Source of the DNA: Verrucomicrobiota bacterium
GTDB lineage: Bacteria > Verrucomicrobiota > Verrucomicrobiia > Limisphaerales > UBA9464
Reading direction: 5' to 3'
Assembly (NCBI GenBank): GCA_947471985.1
Contig: CANIZL010000029.1
Coordinates: 1-58,928 of the forward strand
DNA: 58,928 bases
Every line of letters begins with the position of its first letter. The stretch's first letter is position 1. The notes beneath the pieces were generated by a model, which saw only the letters and a list, made by a program, of their open reading frames with translations, had not been told where the DNA came from and made no database searches. A program made the translations under genes and the position numbers. Of this stretch, positions 35,665 to 43,683 are shown piece after piece.

Positions 35665-38183
35665 AGGAAACCAACCAACCAGGGATTTATGATATGAGCC
35701 CAACACTGCCCGACATCGTCCAATCAGCCTGCCGGCGAATCCCGCCCTTGTGGCCGCTCACAAATTTTGTCGCGGTTAATCCCTTTGTCGGCCTGAGCGG
35801 CCAGCACTTCCTGCGGGCCGCACGCTTGATGCAGCGGGTCGGCCACGGGGACATTCTGATGCCGGTGGAATTCTACCGCCAGCAGATCGAGTCGGGCAGA
35901 ATACACGAGGAGGATTTTCACGTCGCGATGAACGTGGCCGCGGAAGCGCTGCCCGCTGAATGGGCGGAACAATTTGTTTTCCCTAATTTCAAGGCCTGGG
36001 AAAACGCGCTCAGCCGCAGCGCCCCGCACCCGGCATCGGCGCGGGTGCTGAATTATGCCGACTATCTGGACGGGCAAGGCAAGAGCGGCTGGGCAGCGTT
36101 CATTGTCGAGGAGATGTCCAAGTGGTGCTCGGCGTATTATGACCGGGGCCAATCCTCCTGGCGGATGCCCTGGCAAAATACCAGCCTGCTGGCGGCGTGG
36201 CAGGAGGCGGCGCGATTGGACGCCAATCCGGAATTGAACGGGTTGAAGCGCTTTCGTGATTTCGTATCGACGCTGCCCACCGACCCGCTTGAAATCATCA
36301 ACGGCATGCTGGGTGAACTTCGCGTGCCGGTCGGGCAGCAGGCGGACTTTCTCCACCGGCAACTGATGAGCCTGCCGGGTTGGAGCAGTTACGTGCAGTA
36401 TCGCGTGCGCGAGCGAAACATGGCGGGGGAGTCGGACGATTCCCTGACCCAGCTGCTCGCCATCCGTCTGGTGTATGATGCCGCCCTGCTGCGAGCTTTC
36501 GGGACGGAGCCGCAGCGGCTGGCGGGCTGGGTGACACATCTGGCGAACCTCGCGGTGGTGGACGACCGGTTGGCTCCGGATTTAGTCGCCCGCTACGTGG
36601 CCCAGCAGGCGTTGGAATGCGGCTACCAGCGGGAACTGATGGCCCAACTCCAGAGTCAACCGGAGCCTGCCCGCTCGTCCGGACGCAAGACGTTGCAAGC
36701 GGTATTCTGCATCGACGTTCGCTCCGAGGTGTACCGCCGGTCACTGGAGGCGCAAAGCGATGAAATCGAGACGATTGGTTTTGCCGGCTTCTTTGGCATG
36801 GCGATTGACTATTTGAAATTCGGCCAGGGCGGTGGCGAGGCGCACTGCCCCGTCCTGCTCTCCCCCAAACTCCGACTGCGCGAAGCGCTGCAACCCGCGA
36901 AGGCCGGCGATGAGCGTCGCTTGATGGGACAGCTAACGTTTCGGAACCGGAGCAATAACGCCTGGAACTCCTTTAAAACTTCGGCCATCTCGTGTTTCTC
37001 TTTTGTGGAGACTGCCGGACTGTGGTTTGGGGTGAAGCTGGCGATGGATTCGCTGGCGGTGTCGGCGCCGCAGCCGGCGGTCGGGACCGGCGGGGGACGC
37101 CTTCGGTTCGGTCCGAACATTGAGCGCGAAACGTGTTGCGCGGAGCATCACGGCCACGATTTCGAGACCGGAATTCTTCCCTCCGACCAGATCACTCTGG
37201 CTGCCGGCGCGCTCAAGAACATGGGGTTGACCCGCGATTTCGCCAAAGTGGTGTTGATCTGCGGTCATGGCAGTGCCACGGCGAACAATCCTTATGGCTC
37301 GGCGCTCGATTGCGGCGCGTGCGGCGGGCATGCGGGCGATGCGAATGCGCGGGTCGCGGTGGCGCTGTTGAACCAGCCGGCCGTGCGCGAGGGCTTGCGG
37401 CAGCAGGGAATCCCGATCCCGTCCGACACAGTCTTTCTGGCCGGCTTGCACAACACGACCACGGATGAGGTGGTGCTGTTCGAAACGGACCCGGTTTCGG
37501 CGAGTCATCCGGCGGAATTGGAGACCCTCCAGCGGTGGCTCGCCGAAGCCTCCCGGCAAACCCGCCGCGAACGGGCATCGTCGCTCGGACTGGCCGAGAC
37601 GCCGCCGGAGCAACTGGATGAGCAGGTCTTCCGGCGCAGCAACGACTGGGCGCAAGTGCGGCCCGAATGGGGTCTGGCGGGCAACGCGGCGTTCATCGCC
37701 GCGCCGCGCGAACGGACCCGGGGTCTGAACCTCGCCGGCCGCACTTTCCTGCACAATTACGACGCGAGCCGCGATCCGGAACACTCCATCCTGGAGCTGA
37801 TCATGGTCGCGCCGATGGTCGTCGCCAGCTGGATCAATTTGCAATATTACGGCTCGACGGTGAACAACCGGCTGTTCGGCAGCGGCAACAAGGCGCTGCA
37901 CAATGTCGTCGGCACATTCGGCGTGTGGCAGGGCAACGGCGGCGATTTGCAGCCCGGCCTGCCGTTGCAATCCGTCCACGATGGCGCGCACTGGAGGCAC
38001 GAGCCGCTGCGGTTGAACGTCTTTATTGCGGCCGACCCTGGCTCCATCGAAAGCGTGATCGCGAAGCAGCCCGGAGTCCGCGAATTAATCGAAAACGGCT
38101 GGATAAGCCTGTTTGCCATGGACGTATCCGGTAAGAAATTCCGGCGTTATTGTGGCCGCAAATTTGTGGCCGCAACCCCATAG
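35661..38183 (+). CDS. dabA: DabA: zinc carbonic-anhydrase-like subunit (DUF2309)
   Basis: This 840-residue soluble, membrane-associated protein is of the DUF2309/UPF0753 family. The four residues of the zinc site known from Halothiobacillus DabA (C351, D353, H524, C539) are all present with the same spacing: AVFCIDVRSE gives C350 and D352, and ICGHGSATANNP to SALDCGACGG gives H536 and C551. The N-terminus PTLPDIVQSACRRIPPLWPL and FVAVNPFVGL is also typical. DabA hydrates CO2 to bicarbonate in one direction when driven by DabB. Many DABs serve carboxysomes or the Calvin cycle; here no rubisco or carboxysome gene is present and the next gene encodes a PEP carboxylase-like protein. Confidence 0.93.
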   Translation: MKETNQPGIYDMSPTLPDIVQSACRRIPPLWPLTNFVAVNPFVGLSGQHFLRAARLMQRVGHGDILMPVEFYRQQIESGRIHEEDFHVAMNVAAEALPAEWAEQFVFPNFKAWENALSRSAPHPASARVLNYADYLDGQGKSGWAAFIVEEMSKWCSAYYDRGQSSWRMPWQNTSLLAAWQEAARLDANPELNGLKRFRDFVSTLPTDPLEIINGMLGELRVPVGQQADFLHRQLMSLPGWSSYVQYRVRERNMAGESDDSLTQLLAIRLVYDAALLRAFGTEPQRLAGWVTHLANLAVVDDRLAPDLVARYVAQQALECGYQRELMAQLQSQPEPARSSGRKTLQAVFCIDVRSEVYRRSLEAQSDEIETIGFAGFFGMAIDYLKFGQGGGEAHCPVLLSPKLRLREALQPAKAGDERRLMGQLTFRNRSNNAWNSFKTSAISCFSFVETAGLWFGVKLAMDSLAVSAPQPAVGTGGGRLRFGPNIERETCCAEHHGHDFETGILPSDQITLAAGALKNMGLTRDFAKVVLICGHGSATANNPYGSALDCGACGGHAGDANARVAVALLNQPAVREGLRQQGIPIPSDTVFLAGLHNTTTDEVVLFETDPVSASHPAELETLQRWLAEASRQTRRERASSLGLAETPPEQLDEQVFRRSNDWAQVRPEWGLAGNAAFIAAPRERTRGLNLAGRTFLHNYDASRDPEHSILELIMVAPMVVASWINLQYYGSTVNNRLFGSGNKALHNVVGTFGVWQGNGGDLQPGLPLQSVHDGAHWRHEPLRLNVFIAADPGSIESVIAKQPGVRELIENGWISLFAMDVSGKKFRRYCGRKFVAATP

Positions 38184-38192
38184 GAAGTGCGT

Positions 38193-40634
38193 ATGAACAA
38201 GCTCCTCAAGAAAGAGATCAAACTGCTGGTAAGCCGCCTCGACAAAATCATTCTGGAACAGGCCGGCAAAACGGTTTTTAAACATCTCGATACGGTGCGC
38301 AAGCTCGCCCAACGGGCGCGCCATTTTGGCAGCGAAGCCAGTCGCCGGACCAAGCATTCGCTCCTGGACCGGCTCGACACCCAGGAAGCCTGCCAGCTCG
38401 CGCACGCCTTCAGTCTGTTTTTTCAAATGGTGAATCTTTGCGAGGAGCGTGCGCGCGAACGGAACCTTAAGTCCAAGAAGACGGCATCCATGTCGCTGCG
38501 AAGTCTGTTCCGGGAACTGAAGGCGGCGGGCGTCACGCAAAAGCAGTTGCAGGCGGTTTTGGATGAACTGCAGGTCGAGCCGGTGTTGACGGCACATCCG
38601 ACGGAGGCCAACCGCCGTGCCGTGCTCAACCAGATTGCGCGGCTGACGCAAGAATGGGAGCAGCCGGACGAGGTGCTCGAAGCGCTCTGGCAGACCGGGG
38701 AAATCCGCGAGCAAAAAATCGGCCCTCTGCACGAGGTGGACACGGCCTTGTATTATTTCAACCGGACCATTTTCGAGACGGCGGCGAATTTCTACGAGAC
38801 GTTCGATGCGGAACTGGCGAAGAATTTTCCCGGCGTCAAACGGGCGCGACACTTCCTGACTTTCTCCAGCTGGGCCGGTGGTGATCGGGACGGCAACCCG
38901 TACGTGACGCCGGACATCAGCCGCACCGCCATGGCGCGCCAGAACGAAGCGGTGATGAACTTTTACCGGCGCGAGTGCGAGCAACTCAGCCGGGAAATCA
39001 CCCACGCGGATGCCGGTGAAGTATTGACCGTGCCGCACAACCGCGCGCAGACCTCCGGGACCTACCAGCCTTACGAGCTTTTTCGCAACCAGATCGGAGC
39101 CCTGCGCCGGAAGCTGGAAGCGGGCGAACACAACCATGCGGAATTCATCGCCACGCTGGAGGCGATCCGCTCGGGCCTGCTGAAGCAAAAGGCCCGGCGC
39201 GCCGCCAACGGACGCATCTGCCGGTTGCTCACCCAGGCGAAGACGTTTGGCCCGCATCTGGCCCAGTTGGATTTTCGCGACCACAGCGGCAAGCTCGACC
39301 ATGCCGAGGCGGAGCTGCTCGAGGAATTTCGCGCCATCCGCGATATCCAGCAGAAATACGGTCCGCAGGCCGCGAACCACTTCATCGTCAGCATGACGCG
39401 CAGCGCCGAGGACATCCTCCGGCTGTTCCGACTCGCCAAGCTGGCCGGCGTCTTCGAGATCGATCTCGTGCCATTGTTCGAGACCATCGAGGATCTGGAA
39501 AAGTCGGGCCGCATATTGGGCAGCCTGTGGTCGGACGTCGAATACCGGCGCCACCTGAAGCATCGCGGCCGGGTGCAGGAGGTGATGGTCGGTTACTCGG
39601 ATTCCAACAAGGACGGCGGCTATCTCGCGGCCAACTGGTTTTTGTATCGCGCCCAAAAGGAAATGTCGCGCGTGGCCGATGAATGCGGCGTCAAACTGCG
39701 TTTCTTCCACGGCAAGGGCGGCTCGATTGATCACGGCGGGGGCTCCAGTTACCGGAGTCTGCGCGCCCAGCCGCACGCGGCCCACGGGGGCCGTTTGCGC
39801 ATCACGGAACAGGGCGAAGTCATCTCGCTGAAATATTCCAACCCGGCCATCGCCCAGCGGAATTTGGAACAGCTCACTTCCGCCGTGATCGCCGTGCAGT
39901 GCCTGCCGGAAACCGAGCTCGAGGAACTGCCGCAATGGGAGGCCCACGCCGATCAAATCGCGAAGCTTTCCCTAAAACACTATCAGAAGCTGGTTTACGA
40001 GACGCCGGAATTCCTGGAGTACTTTTTGCAGGCCACGCCGATCGACCTTATCGAGCATTTGCGTCTGGGATCGCGGCCCAGCCGCCGGGCGGCGACGGCG
40101 GATATCCGGCAACTGCGGGCAATTCCGTGGGTGTTCTCGTGGACGCAATCGCGCCACCTGATCTCGGCATGGTACGGCGTTGGCTCAGCTTTGAAGGAGT
40201 TTGCGGAGCAAACACCGGGAGGTCTGGAACAACTACGGAAGATGTATCGTCGCTGGCCTTTTTTCCGCGCGTTACTGGACAACGCCGAAGTCTCGCTGGC
40301 CAAAACGGATCTCGATATTGCGCACCAGTATGCCTCGCTGGTGGAATCCGCCGCCGTCCGGAAAAAGATCTTCGGCACCATCGAAACGGAATACACCCGC
40401 TCCGTCGAAGCGGTGCTGGCCATAAACGGTCACCAGGAACTCCTGGAGACCCAGCCGGTTCTGGCGCAATCCATCCGCCTGCGCAATCCGTATGTTGACC
40501 CGCTGAACTACTTGCAGATCCGTTACCTGGCCCTCTGGCGAAAAGCCGGCGAAGCGCAACGCACCGAGCAACTGCGTCGGTTGCTGGCGATCACAGTCAA
40601 AGGCGTGGCTTCCGGCATGAAGAGCACGGGCTGA
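38193..40634 (+). CDS. ppc: PEP carboxylase-like enzyme with altered active site
   Basis: The ATG at 38193, preceded by AGGAAG, starts a protein of 813 residues of the phosphoenolpyruvate carboxylase family (usual length 870-950). Conserved parts: VLTAHPTEANRR with catalytic H135, SSWAGGDRDGNPYVT, VGYSDSNKDGGY with K473, LRITEQGEVISLKYS, and GSRPSRRAATADIRQLRAIPWVFSWTQ. The flexible glycine loop, normally FHGRGGSIGRGGG, reads FHGKGGSIDHGGG: the equivalents of E. coli R581 and R587 are K508 and H514. The QNTG end is replaced by KSTG. E. coli R587 mutants lose carboxylation and keep bicarbonate-dependent PEP hydrolysis (family knowledge), so activity here is uncertain. It lies 9 bases after dabA, clearly the same operon. 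Confidence 0.85.
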   Translation: MNKLLKKEIKLLVSRLDKIILEQAGKTVFKHLDTVRKLAQRARHFGSEASRRTKHSLLDRLDTQEACQLAHAFSLFFQMVNLCEERARERNLKSKKTASMSLRSLFRELKAAGVTQKQLQAVLDELQVEPVLTAHPTEANRRAVLNQIARLTQEWEQPDEVLEALWQTGEIREQKIGPLHEVDTALYYFNRTIFETAANFYETFDAELAKNFPGVKRARHFLTFSSWAGGDRDGNPYVTPDISRTAMARQNEAVMNFYRRECEQLSREITHADAGEVLTVPHNRAQTSGTYQPYELFRNQIGALRRKLEAGEHNHAEFIATLEAIRSGLLKQKARRAANGRICRLLTQAKTFGPHLAQLDFRDHSGKLDHAEAELLEEFRAIRDIQQKYGPQAANHFIVSMTRSAEDILRLFRLAKLAGVFEIDLVPLFETIEDLEKSGRILGSLWSDVEYRRHLKHRGRVQEVMVGYSDSNKDGGYLAANWFLYRAQKEMSRVADECGVKLRFFHGKGGSIDHGGGSSYRSLRAQPHAAHGGRLRITEQGEVISLKYSNPAIAQRNLEQLTSAVIAVQCLPETELEELPQWEAHADQIAKLSLKHYQKLVYETPEFLEYFLQATPIDLIEHLRLGSRPSRRAATADIRQLRAIPWVFSWTQSRHLISAWYGVGSALKEFAEQTPGGLEQLRKMYRRWPFFRALLDNAEVSLAKTDLDIAHQYASLVESAAVRKKIFGTIETEYTRSVEAVLAINGHQELLETQPVLAQSIRLRNPYVDPLNYLQIRYLALWRKAGEAQRTEQLRRLLAITVKGVASGMKSTG

Positions 40635-41340
40635 TATTTGTCGAGGCTGGCGATTGCCCGGAGCAACGCCCAGGCCGGCATCGGGCCTTGATGCTGGCCT
40701 TTGGCCGTGCGGAAAAGGTTCAGCCGATCCCACTGCGGGAATTCGATGGGTTAAAGAACAATGAAGCAACCGGGTTATTGATACTCAAGGAATCGCCTCG
40801 CCGAGAAGCAAAAGCGCAAAAAGCGCAGTAAAAGATGGCAGTTTTCCCAAGGTTTGACCGTCCTCAAATCCCCTGATGTCCGTTCACGCGAATGAAGATG
40901 AATCCCGTTGAAGAGGGTCTTTAAACCTGTGACGGGGGTGAGACGGAAATCTTCTACTGAAGGAAAATGACGCGATCTGACAGTGTTTGGTGTCTAGGAT
41001 GCCTCGCCAAAAAGCGACGGACGGGGTCACACGGAGGCGCGGGGAACGCGGAGAAGTCCCCCGGAAATTATTCATTTTCCCTCTCCGCGCCTCCGCGCCT
41101 CCGCGTGAGCCTGCCTACCCTCAGAAGAATTTGGTCGCACACCCACCTGTGACCGGAGGCGGAATCTCGCTTGCCGTGAACCCGCAGCGGAAGCAGCCTC
41201 CCCTACCCCTGCGGAGCGCCGATGAGCAACATTCTCTCATCCGACGTATTGGAGCAGGTTGAGTAACGCCGCCGCATCAGAAGTATGGAAGAACCGGCAG
41301 TAACTCCGCGACGCAGCGGCAGCCATAAACCGTTGAACCT
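40635..41340. other. Intergenic region with an inverted GC-rich repeat
   Basis: No gene is recognisable in these 700 bases. A GGAGGCGCGG/CCGCGCCTCC-type inverted repeat is described separately at 41028-41108. Bases 40635-40800 have no obvious feature; an operon terminator after the PEPC-like gene is expected but no clear hairpin with a T-run was seen. Confidence 0.35.
41028..41108. repeat. Inverted repeat, ACGGAGGCGCGG type
   Basis: TCACACGGAGGCGCGGGGAA near 41028 and CTCCGCGCCTCCGCGCCTCC near 41084, ending CGCGTGA, are imperfect reverse complements about 30 bases apart. The arms are themselves built of a short repeated unit (CTCCGCGC). This kind of self-complementary element is common between genes in PVC genomes and probably forms a cruciform or an RNA hairpin. 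Confidence 0.6.
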
Positions 41341-43683
41341 TTGATCGACCGCCGGCAATTCATCGCTCAAACAGCCTCGACTGCGCTCGGTCTGTCGCTC
41401 GGCTCTTCCGGGGAGGCCCATGCCGTTCACTTGGGACGCGCGCCCGGCCCAACCACGGAGGTCCGCCGCCATCGCGGCCGGCCACAGTTCTTCCTGAACG
41501 GGCATGCTTACGCCAAGCCCGTCTTCGAGACTTATGCGCCGCAGGCGAAATTCTTCCGCCAGTTCACCGAGGCGGGCACGGATGTTTTCAGTTTCTCCAC
41601 CAATTTGGGGAGTGGCTTCGCCGCCCCAACGTGGCTCGGGCCGGATACGTTTGATTTTGCGCAACTCGATGAACTTGCCCATCGCGTTCTCGCGGTGAAT
41701 CCCGGCGGCCTTTTGCTGCCGCGCATTTACCTTACGACACCCCAATGGTGGATCGACGCCCATCCGGACGAATGCCAATTGCTGGCGCACGGCGGCAGGA
41801 CTTTCCGCAACGGCATGGGTCACGGTCGCGATGGGAAAGCATTTCCGTCGCTGGCCTCCGCGAAGTGGCGCACCGAGACCGCCGCTGCGCTGCAACGCGT
41901 CATCCGGCACATGCAGCAGTCCGACTACGGCGCTCATCTGTTTGGGTACATGATTACCGGCCTGATGAGCGAGGAGTGGTATCACTGGAGCATTCACACG
42001 AAGGATCTCAGTGACTACAGCCAGCACGCGACGCGGGCCTTCCGTGAATGGCTCCGGGCGAAGTATCGCTCCACGGCGAGTCTGCGTCGGGCATGGGGCG
42101 ATCCGGGCGCAGAGTTCGACCGCCTCACCGTGCCCACGCAAGAGGCCCGTCAAGCCGGCCAGAACAAATTCACCTTCCGCGATCCGGCGACCGAGATGCC
42201 AGTCATCGACTGGTATCAATTCTACAACGACGTCGTGCCGGAGACGATGGAGGTGTTTCTGCGCGCGGCCAAGGAGGCCGGCGATTTCCGGAAGGTTGTC
42301 GGCGCGTTTTACTGCTACATGTTCGAGTTCGGCGGGGACCCGGAGTTTGGCCACAATGCCCTGACTCGCCTGTTACGTTCCAATCATCTGGATTTCGCTG
42401 TCGTCACCGCCAGCTACTTCGATCGCGAACTCGGCCAGGGCGCCGACTACGCTCGCGCGCCGATTACGTCGGTGGGCCTGCACGGGAAGCTCTGGTATCA
42501 CGACAATGACACCGTCTCGTTTCGCTACGACGAAATGAACAAGGACGCCAAGGATCGGGCGACCGTTGCGCGTTATCGTCGCGAACTCGGCGTGACCGAG
42601 ACCGCGGAGGAAACCCTCTGGCAATACCGGCGCGGCGCCGGCTTTGTCCTCGGGAACGGGGTTTACCAAAGCTTCTTCGACCTGCACGGCGGCTACTTCG
42701 ACGACCCGGCGCTCATGGCCGAGGTGAAGCGCCTGAATGGGCTGCTCGATGAAGCGAAGCAACAGGATTGCTCCTCCGTGGCCGAGATCCTGGTCGTCTC
42801 GGACGAAACCTCGTGCAGCTACGCGACGTTTGAGAGTGGCCTCCTGCAACAGACGCTGCGGCCGGCGCAGGTGCAGTTGGCGAAGCTCGGCGCCCCGCAC
42901 GACTCCATCCTGGTGGATGACCTCGCGCTGGCTGACCTGAAGTGCTACAAGCTGATCCTCTTCCTCAACTGTTTTCATCTCACCGACACGCAGCGTGACC
43001 TGATCCGGCGTAAGGCGCTGAATCGAAACCGCACCGTGCTTTGGTGTTATGCGCCGGGCTTGTTCAACGGAACGACGGCCTCGGTGGAAGCCATGCGCGA
43101 ATTAACCGGTCTGAGGCTGGCGCGGGCGGAGAAGCCGGATCGGGTGCGGGCGCGAATCGCACTGACGGCGGACGGAATGCGGCTGGGGCGGCAGACCCAG
43201 CCTCAGCCCGCTGGGGAATTTGCGACGGCGGCGGCTGGCACTCCGCCCACCGGCGCGGTAGCCGCTGTCGTGGGCCACGAACACGTTTGGGGCCAACTCT
43301 TCTCCGTGGAAGATCCTCAAGCCATCGCGCTCGGGCATCTGGAAGGGCGAAAGGAAGTCGCGCTGGCGATGAAGCGGCTGAGGAACTGGACCTCGGTGTA
43401 CACGCTCAACCCCGTCCTGCCCGCCGCTTTCCTCCGCGCCCTCGCACGGCAGGCCGGCGTCCACCTTTACAACGACCGCGATGACACGCTCTACGCCAGT
43501 CGAAGTTATTTCACCTTGAACGCCGACGGCGCCGGCGAGCGGACGCTCCGCTTTCCGAAGGCCGTGGACATTTTTGATCCGTTTACGGGGGGCGCGATTG
43601 CCCGCCGCATAACCGACCTTGGCCGCAACCTGCGGAACAAGGAGACTTGGCTCTTCCGATATTCCAACCCGACCCACGCATGA
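41341..43683 (+). CDS. Secreted GH42-like glycoside hydrolase
   Basis: This 780-residue protein begins with a twin-arginine-type signal (DRRQFIAQTASTALGLSLG) from a TTG start. Residues about 45-430 form a TIM barrel of the beta-galactosidase/GH42 type: FLNGHAYAKPVFETYAP, FDFAQLDELAHRVLAVNPG, LLPRIYLTTPQWWIDAHPDE, and GYMITGLMSEEWYHW with a likely acid/base glutamate. A second domain from about 480 (AEILVVSDETSCSY; LILFLNCFHLTDTQRD; NRTVLWCYAPGLFNG) matches the GH42 trimerisation/flavodoxin-like domain. The product would act on galactosides or related glycans outside the cytoplasm. Its stop overlaps the start of the next hydrolase gene by four bases. Confidence 0.75.
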   Translation: MIDRRQFIAQTASTALGLSLGSSGEAHAVHLGRAPGPTTEVRRHRGRPQFFLNGHAYAKPVFETYAPQAKFFRQFTEAGTDVFSFSTNLGSGFAAPTWLGPDTFDFAQLDELAHRVLAVNPGGLLLPRIYLTTPQWWIDAHPDECQLLAHGGRTFRNGMGHGRDGKAFPSLASAKWRTETAAALQRVIRHMQQSDYGAHLFGYMITGLMSEEWYHWSIHTKDLSDYSQHATRAFREWLRAKYRSTASLRRAWGDPGAEFDRLTVPTQEARQAGQNKFTFRDPATEMPVIDWYQFYNDVVPETMEVFLRAAKEAGDFRKVVGAFYCYMFEFGGDPEFGHNALTRLLRSNHLDFAVVTASYFDRELGQGADYARAPITSVGLHGKLWYHDNDTVSFRYDEMNKDAKDRATVARYRRELGVTETAEETLWQYRRGAGFVLGNGVYQSFFDLHGGYFDDPALMAEVKRLNGLLDEAKQQDCSSVAEILVVSDETSCSYATFESGLLQQTLRPAQVQLAKLGAPHDSILVDDLALADLKCYKLILFLNCFHLTDTQRDLIRRKALNRNRTVLWCYAPGLFNGTTASVEAMRELTGLRLARAEKPDRVRARIALTADGMRLGRQTQPQPAGEFATAAAGTPPTGAVAAVVGHEHVWGQLFSVEDPQAIALGHLEGRKEVALAMKRLRNWTSVYTLNPVLPAAFLRALARQAGVHLYNDRDDTLYASRSYFTLNADGAGERTLRFPKAVDIFDPFTGGAIARRITDLGRNLRNKETWLFRYSNPTHA

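Noticed and set aside
36933..38000. 355-codon minus-strand frame opposite dabA
   Set aside because: dabA is conserved with zinc-site residues in this stretch, so the antisense frame is fortuitous.
34039..38183. Complex I or Mrp antiporter operon, or a carboxysome locus
   Set aside because: Only one NuoL-like gene occurs and its partner is DabA; no other nuo, mrp, rubisco or shell genes are nearby.
38085..39956. 623-codon open frame on the minus strand opposite the PEPC-like gene
   Set aside because: It lies wholly antisense to a clearly conserved coding region, has Arg/His/Leu-rich low-information composition and no recognisable motif; it is a GC-driven shadow.
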